A stretch of 64,000 nucleotides of DNA. It comes from Phycisphaeraceae bacterium (lineage in GTDB: Bacteria; Planctomycetota; Phycisphaerae; Phycisphaerales; UBA1924). Both the position numbers and the translations under genes were made by a program. The notes under the pieces were generated by a model. It was not told the origin of the DNA. It worked only from the letters and a program-made list of their open reading frames with translations, and did no database searches. Of the stretch, positions 8,619-16,318 are shown in pieces. The DNA lies in the NCBI GenBank assembly GCA_015200025.1, contig CP054186.1:1996001-2060000 (forward strand), in the 5' to 3' direction. Position 1 is the stretch's first letter, and each line of letters starts with the position of its first letter.

Positions 8619-9917
8619 TTAGCAGCCGGCCTCGAAGGCGTCGACGAAGTCGGTGAAGTCGAAGAAGTCGACGAACCCGTCGCCGTTGAAGTCGCCGGAT
8701 TGGCCCTCGGGGCAGAAGACGCCCTCGAAGCAGTCGACGAAATCGGCGAAGTCGAAGAAGTCGACGAACCCGTCGCCGTTGTAGTCGGCGCCGCAGGCGA
8801 CGGTGAGCTCGAGGTCGTCCCACCAGGTGGCGCCGCCGGCGAAGTCGAACTGCTCCTGGAGGATCAGGCAGCGTGCCTTGACGGTGCCCTCGGGCGCAAC
8901 GGCGACGCCCGAGTCGTAGAAGCGGTAATCGTTGTCGCCGGGGGTGGGATGCGGTTCCGAGCGGGTGGCGAGCCCGATGAGGTTGTTCCCGAACTCGTCG
9001 TAGAACTCGATCCCGAGCCAGACGTTGTTGCCCGGGGCGAGGGAGTCGCCGGTGCTGGAGCGGCCGAAGCCCGTGGCGCGGTAGCGCGTGCCGGCCTGGG
9101 CGGGGACGTCCTGGAACCACCCGCTGTAGGAGGGGCTCCCGCAGAAGCACCCGAAGAGTTTGGCGGCGAAGTCGCCGTTGCGGGCGTTCTCGCCGAAGTT
9201 GCCCTGCCCGTTGCCGAAGTTGACCCACCCGACGAAGGGGGACCCGAAGCAGTTGGCGGTGGCTTCCTCGAAGGAGGGGTTGTCGAGCTGGTTGACGCCG
9301 GGCTGGTCCTCGCGCTCGAGGACGGCGTCGTCGTACCAGGCGGCGCCGCCGACGAAGTCGAACTGCTCGACATAGAGGGTGATGCGCGCGGTGGCGGTCC
9401 CCGCGGGGGCGGTCGCGAAGGCGGTCTCGAGGGTGATCCCGTCGGGCTCGGGGAAGGGCTCGCCCTGGTCGCACGTCGCGTTCCCGCCGAAAACGGTGGA
9501 TTCCTTCTGCTTGGCGGAGATGTTCTCCTGGAAGGTGGAGAGGAAGTTGCCGTCGGCGTCGAGGAAGTCGACGGCGATAAAGGCCTGAGTGCCCGGGCCC
9601 GCGTCGGCGTCGCGGAGCCGGTCCCAGCAGGGGCTGCGCAAGTCGGCCTGGGCGCGCCAGCGGGAGCCCGGGGCGGCAGGGACGTCCTGGTAGATCCCGG
9701 AGTACCCGTAGCCTTGGGCGCAGCAGAAGGGCCCGAACATCTTGACGGCGCGGGCGCCGCTGCTGGTGTAGAAGTTGATGTTCTCCACGTTCCCGAACTT
9801 GTTCCACGACCGCGCGATCGTGCACGGCTCCTCGAATCCCGGGTTGATGAGCAGGTTCTGCCCGTGGGCGACGCCCGCGGACAGCACAAGCACGGCGACG
9901 GCGGAACGGCGGATCAT
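8619..9917 (-). CDS. secreted non-catalytic double CBM-like protein with dockerin-like EF-hand pair
   Basis: Exported 432-aa protein with a signal peptide cleaved near GVAHGQ (residue 20). It contains two homologous beta-sandwich modules (about 21-190 and 200-375). Each begins with NPGFEE/NPSFEE, contains FG..., GSRWRAQ or GTRYRATG, and ends GGAAWYDDAVLE or GGATWWDDLELT, a pattern typical of CBM4/9/16-like carbohydrate-binding folds. The C-terminus has two loops of the form DFNGDGFVDFFDF with a Cys linker, matching the tail of the 2531-3931 enzyme. No catalytic residues are recognisable. A strong Shine-Dalgarno GGAGGTA precedes the ATG. It probably captures polysaccharide at the surface for the locus, in the role SusE/F plays in Bacteroidetes; that analogy is inference. 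Confidence 0.85.
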   Translation of the reverse strand: MIRRSAVAVLVLSAGVAHGQNLLINPGFEEPCTIARSWNKFGNVENINFYTSSGARAVKMFGPFCCAQGYGYSGIYQDVPAAPGSRWRAQADLRSPCWDRLRDADAGPGTQAFIAVDFLDADGNFLSTFQENISAKQKESTVFGGNATCDQGEPFPEPDGITLETAFATAPAGTATARITLYVEQFDFVGGAAWYDDAVLEREDQPGVNQLDNPSFEEATANCFGSPFVGWVNFGNGQGNFGENARNGDFAAKLFGCFCGSPSYSGWFQDVPAQAGTRYRATGFGRSSTGDSLAPGNNVWLGIEFYDEFGNNLIGLATRSEPHPTPGDNDYRFYDSGVAVAPEGTVKARCLILQEQFDFAGGATWWDDLELTVACGADYNGDGFVDFFDFADFVDCFEGVFCPEGQSGDFNGDGFVDFFDFTDFVDAFEAGC

Positions 9918-9991
9918 CGGTACCTCCAGTGACTGAATCGGATCTCTCGTGCGCGACGCGGGCGACATACCCGCGACTCTCTCTTGAACAA

Positions 9992-10006
9992 CCCGGCGGG
10001 GCCGGG
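9992..10006 (-). promoter_or_regulatory. short stem-loop between pseudopilin and CBM-protein genes
   Basis: A perfect 6-bp stem with a 3-nt loop (9992-9997 with 10001-10006) is followed on the minus strand by TTGTT. It may be a weak attenuator that lets the downstream genes be expressed at a different level. Confidence 0.35.
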
Positions 10007-10017
10007 GGGTGGCCCTG

Positions 10018-10896
10018 TCAGTTGGGCGTAGGGGCGTTGATCCAGCCCACGCGGCGGATAAAGCCGGACGAGCGTTCGGCGCGGATCCAGGAACGGAGCC
10101 CGAGCCCGTAGAAATGGTGGGCCTGCAGGTCGCCCGCGGCGGCCTCGCGCTCGGTGCCCGCGCTGGGCGGCTTGTAGGCCGAGGCGGCCCCGTCGAGGTA
10201 GGCGATGTGCCCGACGCCCGAGTGACGCGTCGAGACCTGGTCGCCCGAGCACCACAGCCCGTCGGGGAAGTCGGTGTTGGAGAACGTGGTGTTCTCCTCG
10301 ACAAAGATCGGGACGCCCTGCATGAGCGTGAGCCGCTGCTCGACGCGGTCGGCGGCGACGTAGAGGTCGGCGAGCTGGTTGAAGCGGGCGGCGGGCTCTT
10401 TCATGTGGGCGACCTTGGTCGAGGCCGAGGTCTTGCCGCCGGTGGCCAAGAGGGCGAAGGTGTAGTCGAAGTCGAGTTCGGCGGTGATGGCGTTCTGGCT
10501 CCGGCGGGAGCCGTCGGCGCTGCGGCGTTTGTTGGTCGGGCACTCGCCGGTTTTTTCGACGTTGTCGAGGTACTTGTAGACGTGTCCGTAGGTGACGGCG
10601 TTGGGGGTCTCGGGGTCGGGGAGACGGGCCCAAGCGGTAAACCCGTTCTGCTCGACGCGCTGCCCGTTGCGGTCGACCTGATCGACCCAGAGGGACTCTT
10701 TGTTGTCCTGGGCGTAGAGGAGGGCCGCGGTGCCGAGCTGCTTGGCGTTGACGAGGCAGACGGTCTGCCGCCCGGCCTCGCGGGCCTTGCCCAGGGCCGG
10801 GAGGAGGATGCCGATGAGCAGGGCGATGATGGCGATCACGACCAACAGCTCGATGAGCGTGAACGCGCGGGCACTGGTCGAGGGGGTGTTCTTCAT
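10018..10896 (-). CDS. pseudopilin-like protein (prepilin-type N-terminal methylation domain)
   Basis: A 292-aa member of the large planctomycete pseudopilin-like family. A charged leader ends in RA, then FTLIELLVV. The prepilin peptidase would cut before Phe and glutamate +5 is present, followed by one hydrophobic helix and a globular domain. Near the C-terminus is the [13 protein letters not shown] motif, the family's H-x(n)-DG signature. Function in planctomycetes is unresolved; these proteins are presumed to form type II secretion or pilus-like assemblies. Its position between the lacI gene and the glycan genes suggests a substrate-specific surface role. The ATG at 10896 is the only start that keeps the leader. 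Confidence 0.88.
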   Translation of the reverse strand: MKNTPSTSARAFTLIELLVVIAIIALLIGILLPALGKAREAGRQTVCLVNAKQLGTAALLYAQDNKESLWVDQVDRNGQRVEQNGFTAWARLPDPETPNAVTYGHVYKYLDNVEKTGECPTNKRRSADGSRRSQNAITAELDFDYTFALLATGGKTSASTKVAHMKEPAARFNQLADLYVAADRVEQRLTLMQGVPIFVEENTTFSNTDFPDGLWCSGDQVSTRHSGVGHIAYLDGAASAYKPPSAGTEREAAAGDLQAHHFYGLGLRSWIRAERSSGFIRRVGWINAPTPN

Positions 10897-10948
10897 CGTG
10901 GGTCCTGCGGCGTGGGGCCCCGATCGGGGCGGGTGAGAGACAGAGACT

Positions 10949-10965
10949 CCGGCCTCGGGGGCCGG
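10949..10965 (-). promoter_or_regulatory. stem-loop between lacI and pseudopilin genes
   Basis: A 6-bp perfect stem with a 5-nt loop (10949-10954 with 10960-10965) and no U-run lies directly after the lacI stop codon. It is probably an mRNA processing or stability element rather than a terminator. Confidence 0.35.
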
Positions 10966-10971
10966 TTGGAT

Positions 10972-12057
10972 TCAGCGGGTGCTCGGGTTGGGCGGGCTCA
11001 CGACGGGCGTCCGGCTGCCGTCGGGGAGGACTCGGAAGGGCTCGGATGGGGGGCGTCCGGTGGTGCGGTTGATCTCGAGGAAGGTCTGGCGGACGACGCG
11101 GAACGACGCGAGGTCCTGGTCGTCGGGGCGCGACAGCCGGCGGGTGAGCCAGCGGGCGGCCTCGAAGCCGAGCATCTCGGCGTCTTGGCAGACAGCGGTG
11201 TAGGAGGGGAAGGTGTGCCGGCGGATGTCGCTGTCGTCGAACCCGACGACGGAGAGATCGTGGGGGACGCGGATGCCCAGCTCGAGGCATCGGCGCAGGG
11301 CGCCGACGGTGGCGAGGGGGTCGGTGAGCACGAGGGCCGTGGGGGGCTGGGCCATGCTCATCAGGCGGTTGACGAGGGAAGCTCCGCCCTCCATGCTCCC
11401 GTAGATCTCGACCATGAGGGCGGGGTTCTCGGGGATGTCGTTCTCGGCGTGGGCCTCGCGGTACCCGAGCAGACGGTCGGCGTGGTCGGTGTCGGGGACG
11501 GCGTGGTACCCGATGGCGATGGCGCGGTGGCCAAGGTCGATGAGGTGCTGGACGGCGCGACGGGTGTCGTCGCGGCTCTCGCAGCAGATGAAGTTGACCG
11601 ACGGGTCGTCGAACCGGTCGGCCACCACCACCGACGGGAATCCCTCGTTGGCGATCTCGCGGGAGATGGGCCGCGAGTCCTGGAAGTTGCGGAGGATGAC
11701 GCCGCGGACGCCCTTGCGTTCGAAGAATTGCGCGTACGTCTCGTCGGGCTTTTTGTCGCGGCGGATGGAGATGATCTTGAGGTCGAAGCGGTGCTCGTTG
11801 AGCCCGCGGAGGACGCCCGAGAGCAGGGCGGAATCGAACCCGCCGTAGTCGGGCCGGACGACCTCGTCGGGGTAGACCAAGGCCAGGACGGTGGTGAGCT
11901 TGCGGGCGGGCGTGGGGAGGGAGTACCCGGCCTCGTCCGCGGCGCGGAGGACACGCCGGCGGGTCTCCTCGTCGACGTGCGGGTGGTTGTTGAGCGCGCG
12001 GCTGACGGTGGCGACCGAGACGCCGACACGCTTCGCGATTTTCCTCACGCTGCCCAT
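10972..12057 (-). CDS. LacI-family transcriptional regulator
   Basis: DNA-binding repressor of 361 aa. The N-terminal LacI helix-turn-helix and hinge (IAKRVGVSVATVSRALNNHP, then VLRAADEAGY) is followed by the periplasmic-binding-like sensor domain with the LVLTDPLATVGALR and DLSVVGFDDSD motifs. An in-frame ATG at 12114 would lengthen it, but the predicted -10 box and transcription start fall on top of that codon. The ATG at 12057 has a good Shine-Dalgarno (GGAGAG, 5-6 nt upstream), so it is chosen. It heads the glycan locus and presumably responds to a sugar or glucoside, repressing itself and the genes downstream. Confidence 0.92.
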   Translation of the reverse strand: MGSVRKIAKRVGVSVATVSRALNNHPHVDEETRRRVLRAADEAGYSLPTPARKLTTVLALVYPDEVVRPDYGGFDSALLSGVLRGLNEHRFDLKIISIRRDKKPDETYAQFFERKGVRGVILRNFQDSRPISREIANEGFPSVVVADRFDDPSVNFICCESRDDTRRAVQHLIDLGHRAIAIGYHAVPDTDHADRLLGYREAHAENDIPENPALMVEIYGSMEGGASLVNRLMSMAQPPTALVLTDPLATVGALRRCLELGIRVPHDLSVVGFDDSDIRRHTFPSYTAVCQDAEMLGFEAARWLTRRLSRPDDQDLASFRVVRQTFLEINRTTGRPPSEPFRVLPDGSRTPVVSPPNPSTR

Positions 12058-12091
12058 GTCGCTCTCCAAATCCCGCGAGAAGGCACGTTTC

Positions 12092-12113
12092 TGGAACGTT
12101 ACAGATTGTTCCA
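12092..12113 (-). promoter_or_regulatory. 22-bp palindromic operator, probable LacI-family binding site
   Basis: TGGAAC and its exact complement GTTCCA are separated by 10 bp (12092-12097 and 12108-12113). The site covers the -10 box and start region of the lacI promoter, the classic place for repression. LacI-family operators are typically about 20-bp imperfect palindromes. Autoregulation is inferred. Confidence 0.6.
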
Positions 12114-12140
12114 TGCTACCGAAACTCGACCCGCTGTCAA
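12113..12140 (-). promoter_or_regulatory. sigma-70-type promoter of the glycan locus
   Basis: A perfect -35 TTGACA (12140-12135) and a -10 TAGCAT (12118-12113) are separated by 16 bp. The transcription start is expected near 12106, leaving about 49 nt of leader before the ATG at 12057. It lies immediately downstream of the terminator of the preceding rhomboid gene. Confidence 0.65.
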
Positions 12141-12161
12141 CAGCAATTTGATGGCGACGGC

Positions 12162-12185
12162 AAAAACCCCGGCGAACCCCCGGGG
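12162..12185 (-). terminator. Rho-independent terminator of the rhomboid gene
   Basis: On the minus strand a 6-bp G+C stem (12167-12172 with 12180-12185, 7-nt loop) is followed by five T residues (12166-12162). It isolates the rhomboid transcript from the lacI promoter 20 bp further on. Confidence 0.6.
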
Positions 12186-12224
12186 AGCGCAAGGCGCGGG
12201 CCTCGGCGTGGTCGGAGGTAGGCC

Positions 12225-13382
12225 TCAGGCCCGCTTCTGCAGGCGCTGCGAACTCTCGCGGAGCCGATCCCGCTCGGATTCTGTCAGGCTCGCGAGGCCT
12301 TTCTCGTGGACCTTGGCGAGGATGCGGTCGATCTCGCGGTCGTCGCCGGCGGCGGCGGGTGCCCGGGCAGCGGAACGTCGGGCTTTGCGAGAGTCGGAGA
12401 GGACGTCGAAGAAATCGGTGAGGAGGTGGGGGCGACGGATGAAGAAAAACCCGGCGAGGGCGCCGCCGATGTGCGCGGCGTCGCCCCCGGCGTTCTGCCC
12501 GCCGACGAGGAGGTTGAACATGGCGAGGCCGACGTAGGCGTAGGCGAGGGTCCGGATGCGGAGGGTGACGGGCGGGAAGAGGAGGCGGAGGAGGTCGTTG
12601 GGGCGGATGAAGGCGGCGGCCATGATGACGCCGAAGACGCCGGCGGAGGCGCCGATCAGCGGGGTCCCGGGCTGGTTGATGAGCAGGCCTGGGATACGGA
12701 CGGCGCCGACGGCGCCGCCGGTGAGGTACCCGGCGAGGTTGAGGGCGAGGTAGGTGAGCCCGCCGAAGATCCCGCAGGCGAGGTAGAAGGCGAGGTATTT
12801 TTTGCGGCCGAGGGCTTCTTCGACAAGGCGGCCGAAGATCCAGAGCCCGATCATGTTGAAGAGGAGGTGGAGCGGCCCGGCGTGGAGGAACTGGAAGGTG
12901 ATGAGCCTCCAGACCTGGAGGTTCCCGAAGCCTTTCTGTGTGGAGAAGTGCCCGTAGGCGTGGAGGGGGTCCATGACATAGGCATCGGCGGCGCGGGCGG
13001 GCCCGCCGGTGACGGGGTCGGCGAGGACACGGCCGTCGGCGGTGGTGTAGATGCGGAAGAATGGCCCCTGCCCGACGCGGCGGAGTTGATCCGGGGAGGC
13101 GAGGGAGCCGTCGGGCCTGAAGTAGTCTTTCGAAATGGCGACGGCGCCGGGCCCGAGGGTGGCCTTGGGCGGGGCGTAGGTGTTGAGGTCGACGGGGACG
13201 CCGGAGTTGGCGAGGAAAACGGAGGAGACGAAGATGAGGGCGTTGACGGCGATGAGCCAATGGGTGACGGACCAGCGTTTGAAGTCGGGGAGCCCGGGGC
13301 CGGCGGATCGGGGCCGGGGGGCGCGGGGGTCCTGGAAGCGACCGGGCTCGTCGGCGTAATAGTGTCGGTCCTGCAGTCCCAT
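12225..13382 (-). CDS. rhomboid intramembrane serine protease with DUF6576-like tail
   Basis: Polytopic membrane protein of 385 aa. After a cytosolic N-terminus and first helix (about 40-58) there is a roughly 95-residue soluble insertion, then the rhomboid core. Features are FLHAGPLHLLFNMIGLWIFG (residues 166-185), the catalytic serine in LIGASAG (S246) and the catalytic histidine in DAAHIGG (H304). Both members of the dyad are present, so it should be active, cutting transmembrane substrates within the bilayer. The C-terminal 35 residues (IDRILAKVHEKGLASLTESE) form a small helical motif that recurs at the end of the next protein. A 30-bp gap separates it from that gene on the same strand, so the two probably form an operon. 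Confidence 0.92.
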   Translation of the reverse strand: MGLQDRHYYADEPGRFQDPRAPRPRSAGPGLPDFKRWSVTHWLIAVNALIFVSSVFLANSGVPVDLNTYAPPKATLGPGAVAISKDYFRPDGSLASPDQLRRVGQGPFFRIYTTADGRVLADPVTGGPARAADAYVMDPLHAYGHFSTQKGFGNLQVWRLITFQFLHAGPLHLLFNMIGLWIFGRLVEEALGRKKYLAFYLACGIFGGLTYLALNLAGYLTGGAVGAVRIPGLLINQPGTPLIGASAGVFGVIMAAAFIRPNDLLRLLFPPVTLRIRTLAYAYVGLAMFNLLVGGQNAGGDAAHIGGALAGFFFIRRPHLLTDFFDVLSDSRKARRSAARAPAAAGDDREIDRILAKVHEKGLASLTESERDRLRESSQRLQKRA

Positions 13383-13412
13383 GAGGCTCCCGTGTCGCCG
13401 ATCCGGTGTCGG

Positions 13413-14606
13413 TCAGCGTTCCCGGCGACGCCGGGACTCCGCGTCGAGGATTGTTCGCTCCTCATCGGTCAGCGAGGCGATCCCCTCGCGAGAGATTTTG
13501 GCGAGGATCGCGTCGAGGCGAGCCTCGGGGGCGGGATCGGCGTGGCCCGGGTGCCCCGCGTCGTCGTCGTCGTCGCGCGGCGGGGTGTGGGCGCGCGGTT
13601 CGGGGGCGCCGCGGGAGGAGACCCCTCGGGGTCGGCCTCGCTCGACCCGGGTGTCGTGCGCGGGCCCGCCGGTGACGGCGCCGGGGGCGGTCCCCTCGTC
13701 GTCGAAAGGGTCGTCGAAGGGGACGTCGTGGTGGTCGCTCGACTCGGGCGGGGTGAGCGCCGTTGGGATCGAGCGGGAGAAATCGTCGCGCCGAAGCTCG
13801 ATCGAGCCGGTGAGGAGGCAGACCAGCCCGACGGGGATCAGGCGCGGCGATTCGACAAGGGCGGCCAGGACGATGATGCCGACGCCGACCAAGAGCGAGA
13901 GCACGGCGATGGCTCGTCTGGACGCGTGCGGGTTGCGTTGTTCGACGGACCATTCGACGAGGCGTCCGGCGTCGAGGGGAAGGGCGGGGACGAGGTTGAC
14001 CGCGAGGACGGCGACGGCGGAGAGGTACGCCCACCAGAGGTAGACCTGGGTGCCGGACGAGAGCTGGATGAGGGACGCGGTGGGGTTGAACGGGTCGAAA
14101 TTAAGCGACGAGGCGGGCGCGCCGGCGGCGAGCAGCGCGGCGGCGAGCCCCGCGGCGATGAGGGCGTTGGCGGCCCAGGCGGAGGCGAGGTACAAGAGGG
14201 CATGCGGCGTCCGCCTGGGCGGCGCGGGGATGAGCAGGGCACCCCCCGGCCACAGGGGCACGTAGCCCTCGTCGACGCCGAGGCGCCGGCCGACGGCGAG
14301 CCGGGCGGCCTCGCGGACGACGACGACCGCGATGAGGGACCCCAGCGCGGTGAGGATGAACGGGGCGCCGATCCGGCGGAACGACATCGAGAGGGCCAGC
14401 TCGGCCAGGCACCAGACGGCCATCAGCCCGTGGATGGCGAGCCGTGAGCCCGCGAAGGTGGCGACGGGCACGGACCAGGTCAGCGGGTCGTCCCACCGCG
14501 CGAGGGCGTGGGCGAGGGACGGGTCGGGCTCGCGCGGAGCGCGCGGCACGCCCCGGCGTGGCCTTTGGCTCGATCGGCGGGCGGGGTTGGGGTCGGTGGG
14601 TGTCAC
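13413..14606 (-). CDS. M50-like membrane protein lacking the HExxH motif, with DUF6576-like tail
   Basis: A 397-aa protein with about six hydrophobic helices arranged as in site-2 proteases (SpoIVFB/RseP type). At the place of the zinc motif HExxH it has R98-E-A-A-R102, so both metal-binding histidines are replaced. The second motif is partly kept as NLVPALPLDAGRL with D212. It is therefore probably a catalytically dead pseudo-protease, and a binding or chaperone role is likely. A proline/acid-rich linker (about 285-360) leads to the tail LDAILAKISREGIASLTDEE, homologous to the rhomboid tail next door. It is encoded just upstream of the rhomboid gene. Confidence 0.78.
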   Translation of the reverse strand: MTPTDPNPARRSSQRPRRGVPRAPREPDPSLAHALARWDDPLTWSVPVATFAGSRLAIHGLMAVWCLAELALSMSFRRIGAPFILTALGSLIAVVVVREAARLAVGRRLGVDEGYVPLWPGGALLIPAPPRRTPHALLYLASAWAANALIAAGLAAALLAAGAPASSLNFDPFNPTASLIQLSSGTQVYLWWAYLSAVAVLAVNLVPALPLDAGRLVEWSVEQRNPHASRRAIAVLSLLVGVGIIVLAALVESPRLIPVGLVCLLTGSIELRRDDFSRSIPTALTPPESSDHHDVPFDDPFDDEGTAPGAVTGGPAHDTRVERGRPRGVSSRGAPEPRAHTPPRDDDDDAGHPGHADPAPEARLDAILAKISREGIASLTDEERTILDAESRRRRER

Positions 14607-14618
14607 GGGTCGGCGTGG

Positions 14619-15176
14619 TCAGATCAGCCCGAGGTCGCTGGCCAGGAGCAGGGTGAGGATCGTCTTGGCGTCCTCGAGCTCCCCCGCGCGGGCGGCGCGG
14701 AGCGCTTCGGACGCGGGGAGGATGACGGGTTCGAGGTCCTCGTCGTCCTGGGCGTCGGCGACGGCTTGGGTGAGCCCCCGCGCGACGAACGCCCACATGG
14801 TTTCATCGGACATCCCCGGCGAGGTATGGAACCGGGTCAACGGGGTGATCGTTGCGGGGAGGTAACCGGTCTCTTCGAGGGTTTCTCGGCGCGCGGTCTC
14901 TTCGGGGGATTCGGGCGGCTCAATGGTGCCCGCGGGGAGCTCGAGGAGCCGGCGACCCAGGGTAAATCGGTGGTTGCGGACCAGAACCAGTCGGGCCTCG
15001 GGCGGGTCGCCCAGGAGCGGGAGGATGACCACGGCGCCGGGGTGGCGGACACATTCGCGTTCAAGGGTGTGCCCCGAGCGTGCGGCGAGCGTGACGACCT
15101 CGAAATCGAACTTGGCGCCGCGGCGGACCGTGCGGCGTGAGCGTTCGGTGAGGGCGGGGGGTCGCGGGTCGGGCAT
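14619..15176 (-). CDS. Nudix hydrolase, ADP-ribose pyrophosphatase type
   Basis: Cytosolic 185-aa Nudix protein with a complete box GX5EX7REXXEEXG between G83 and G104. The glutamates that bind magnesium (E98, E101, E102) are all present. The leading FDFEVVTL and PGAVVILPLL strands and the following FHTSPGMSDE loop match the NudF/ADP-ribose pyrophosphatase subgroup, which converts ADP-ribose to AMP and ribose 5-phosphate. Substrate is inferred from subgroup pattern only. It lies between a hypothetical gene and the M50-like gene on the same strand, 12 bp before the latter. Confidence 0.87.
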   Translation of the reverse strand: MPDPRPPALTERSRRTVRRGAKFDFEVVTLAARSGHTLERECVRHPGAVVILPLLGDPPEARLVLVRNHRFTLGRRLLELPAGTIEPPESPEETARRETLEETGYLPATITPLTRFHTSPGMSDETMWAFVARGLTQAVADAQDDEDLEPVILPASEALRAARAGELEDAKTILTLLLASDLGLI

Positions 15177-15179
15177 GGA

Positions 15180-15584
15180 TCAGACCGCCGGTCGAGAGAG
15201 CAATTCGGGCACGGAGGTCCGGCCGCCGGGGACCCCGAACTGGTCGAGGAGCGAGGATGACGCGAAGCGAAGGACCCAGGCCCCGCCGCGGTGTTGGAAG
15301 GTGGCGCGGAGGATCGGCGGCGCGTCGGCGTGGAAGTAGGTTCCCTCTGGGGCGACCTCGGTCACGATCGAGGCGTCGGTGTCCCCGGAGCGGACGACGG
15401 CCCCGGCGTGATCGGTGGCGGTCCAGGACGCGCGGCCGGCGTGGGGTGAGATGATCCACGCGAGCGAGGCGAGGGCGTGACCTTGGATGCGCCAGGCGAA
15501 CGAGAGCGTGAGGAGTGAGGGCGCCTCCGCGGGGACCGGGGGGCGTGCCGGGTCGGGGTCGGTGGTAGCCACGGCGGGGGTCAT
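15180..15584 (-). CDS. hypothetical protein
   Basis: 134-aa protein of unknown function, mostly predicted beta-strand (LTLSFAWRIQG, ASWTATDHAGAVV, LRATFQHRGGAWVLRF), with no signal peptide and no recognisable motif. Its ATG overlaps the stop of the upstream regulator gene by 4 nt (15581-15584), and it is followed by the Nudix gene after 3 bp. It therefore belongs to a regulator-hypothetical-Nudix unit. Confidence 0.7.
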   Translation of the reverse strand: MTPAVATTDPDPARPPVPAEAPSLLTLSFAWRIQGHALASLAWIISPHAGRASWTATDHAGAVVRSGDTDASIVTEVAPEGTYFHADAPPILRATFQHRGGAWVLRFASSSLLDQFGVPGGRTSVPELLSRPAV

Positions 15585-16177
15585 GCGTGGGTCCGGCGCT
15601 GCTGCTCGGGGTCGTGATCGATGGAGGCGAGGAGGCTGGCGGCCTGGAGGAGGCCCTCACCGGCGGGCCCGATGAACTTGGCGCTGACGAGTTCGAGGGT
15701 GGAGAAGGCGTTGAGGATGGATTCGAGGCGGCGGTTGTGCTCGGTGGCGAGCGAGCCGGCGTCGGCGCGCGAGTGGCGCGTGGCGTCGCGGATCTCATAG
15801 AGCGAGGCGAGGAGGGGCTCGACCTCGCGTTTGAGTCGCTGGCGGAGGATGGCGCGGAACATGACCCAGGGGTCGGGCTCGGCGCGGAAGTATTCCTTGC
15901 GGTCGCCCCGGCGATGGACGCGCTCGACGATCCCCCACTCGACCAGGGCGCGGAGCGACATGCTGGCGTTGCCCCGGGAGATGTCGAGGCGGTCCATGAC
16001 GTCGTCGGTGCAGAGGTCTTGGGCCGAGATATAGAGGAGCGCGTGGACCTGGGCCATCGTCCGGGAGATGCCCCAGGCGCTGCCCATCTGCCCCCAGACC
16101 TCGATGAAGCGGTCTTGGGCGGCGGTCAGGGCCGCGGCGTCGTCGGGGGGGGTCTTGGAGCCGGGGACGCGTGGCAT
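15581..16177 (-). CDS. GbsR/MarR-family transcriptional regulator
   Basis: 198-aa winged-helix protein. The central helix-turn-helix (TDDVMDRLDISRGNASMSLR) and wing (WGIVERVHRRGDRKEYFRAE) match the GbsR-type branch of MarR-like regulators, which typically control small-molecule transport. It is divergent from the metal ABC transporter genes, and a TTTCA-8-TGAAA inverted repeat lies between them. It is therefore a candidate repressor of that transporter, although Zn/Mn importers are usually under Zur or MntR. Which ligand it senses is unknown. Confidence 0.85.
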   Translation of the reverse strand: MPRVPGSKTPPDDAAALTAAQDRFIEVWGQMGSAWGISRTMAQVHALLYISAQDLCTDDVMDRLDISRGNASMSLRALVEWGIVERVHRRGDRKEYFRAEPDPWVMFRAILRQRLKREVEPLLASLYEIRDATRHSRADAGSLATEHNRRLESILNAFSTLELVSAKFIGPAGEGLLQAASLLASIDHDPEQQRRTHA

Positions 16178-16220
16178 GCCGGAGGAGTATTCGCGGGGGG
16201 TGGGGCCGGGGCCACCGAAG

Positions 16221-16238
16221 TTTCAAGAACGACTGAAA
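16221..16238. promoter_or_regulatory. candidate operator between GbsR-type regulator and metal ABC genes
   Basis: An inverted repeat TTTCA (16221-16225) / TGAAA (16234-16238) with an 8-bp spacer lies in the relatively A+T-rich centre of the 140-bp divergent intergenic region. Binding by the adjacent regulator is inferred from position only. Confidence 0.35.
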
Positions 16239-16318
16239 ATTGGACCGGTCGTCTGCGCCATGAGCCCCCGCGCGGTGGACGGGTCGGGGCGGGTGTCGTT
16301 GGGGCTATGCTCGGGGGC

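Noticed and set aside
12057..12114. Longer LacI protein starting at ATG 12114
   Set aside because: That codon overlaps the -10 box and lies upstream of the predicted transcription start. The shorter start has a proper ribosome-binding site and matches the usual LacI N-terminus.
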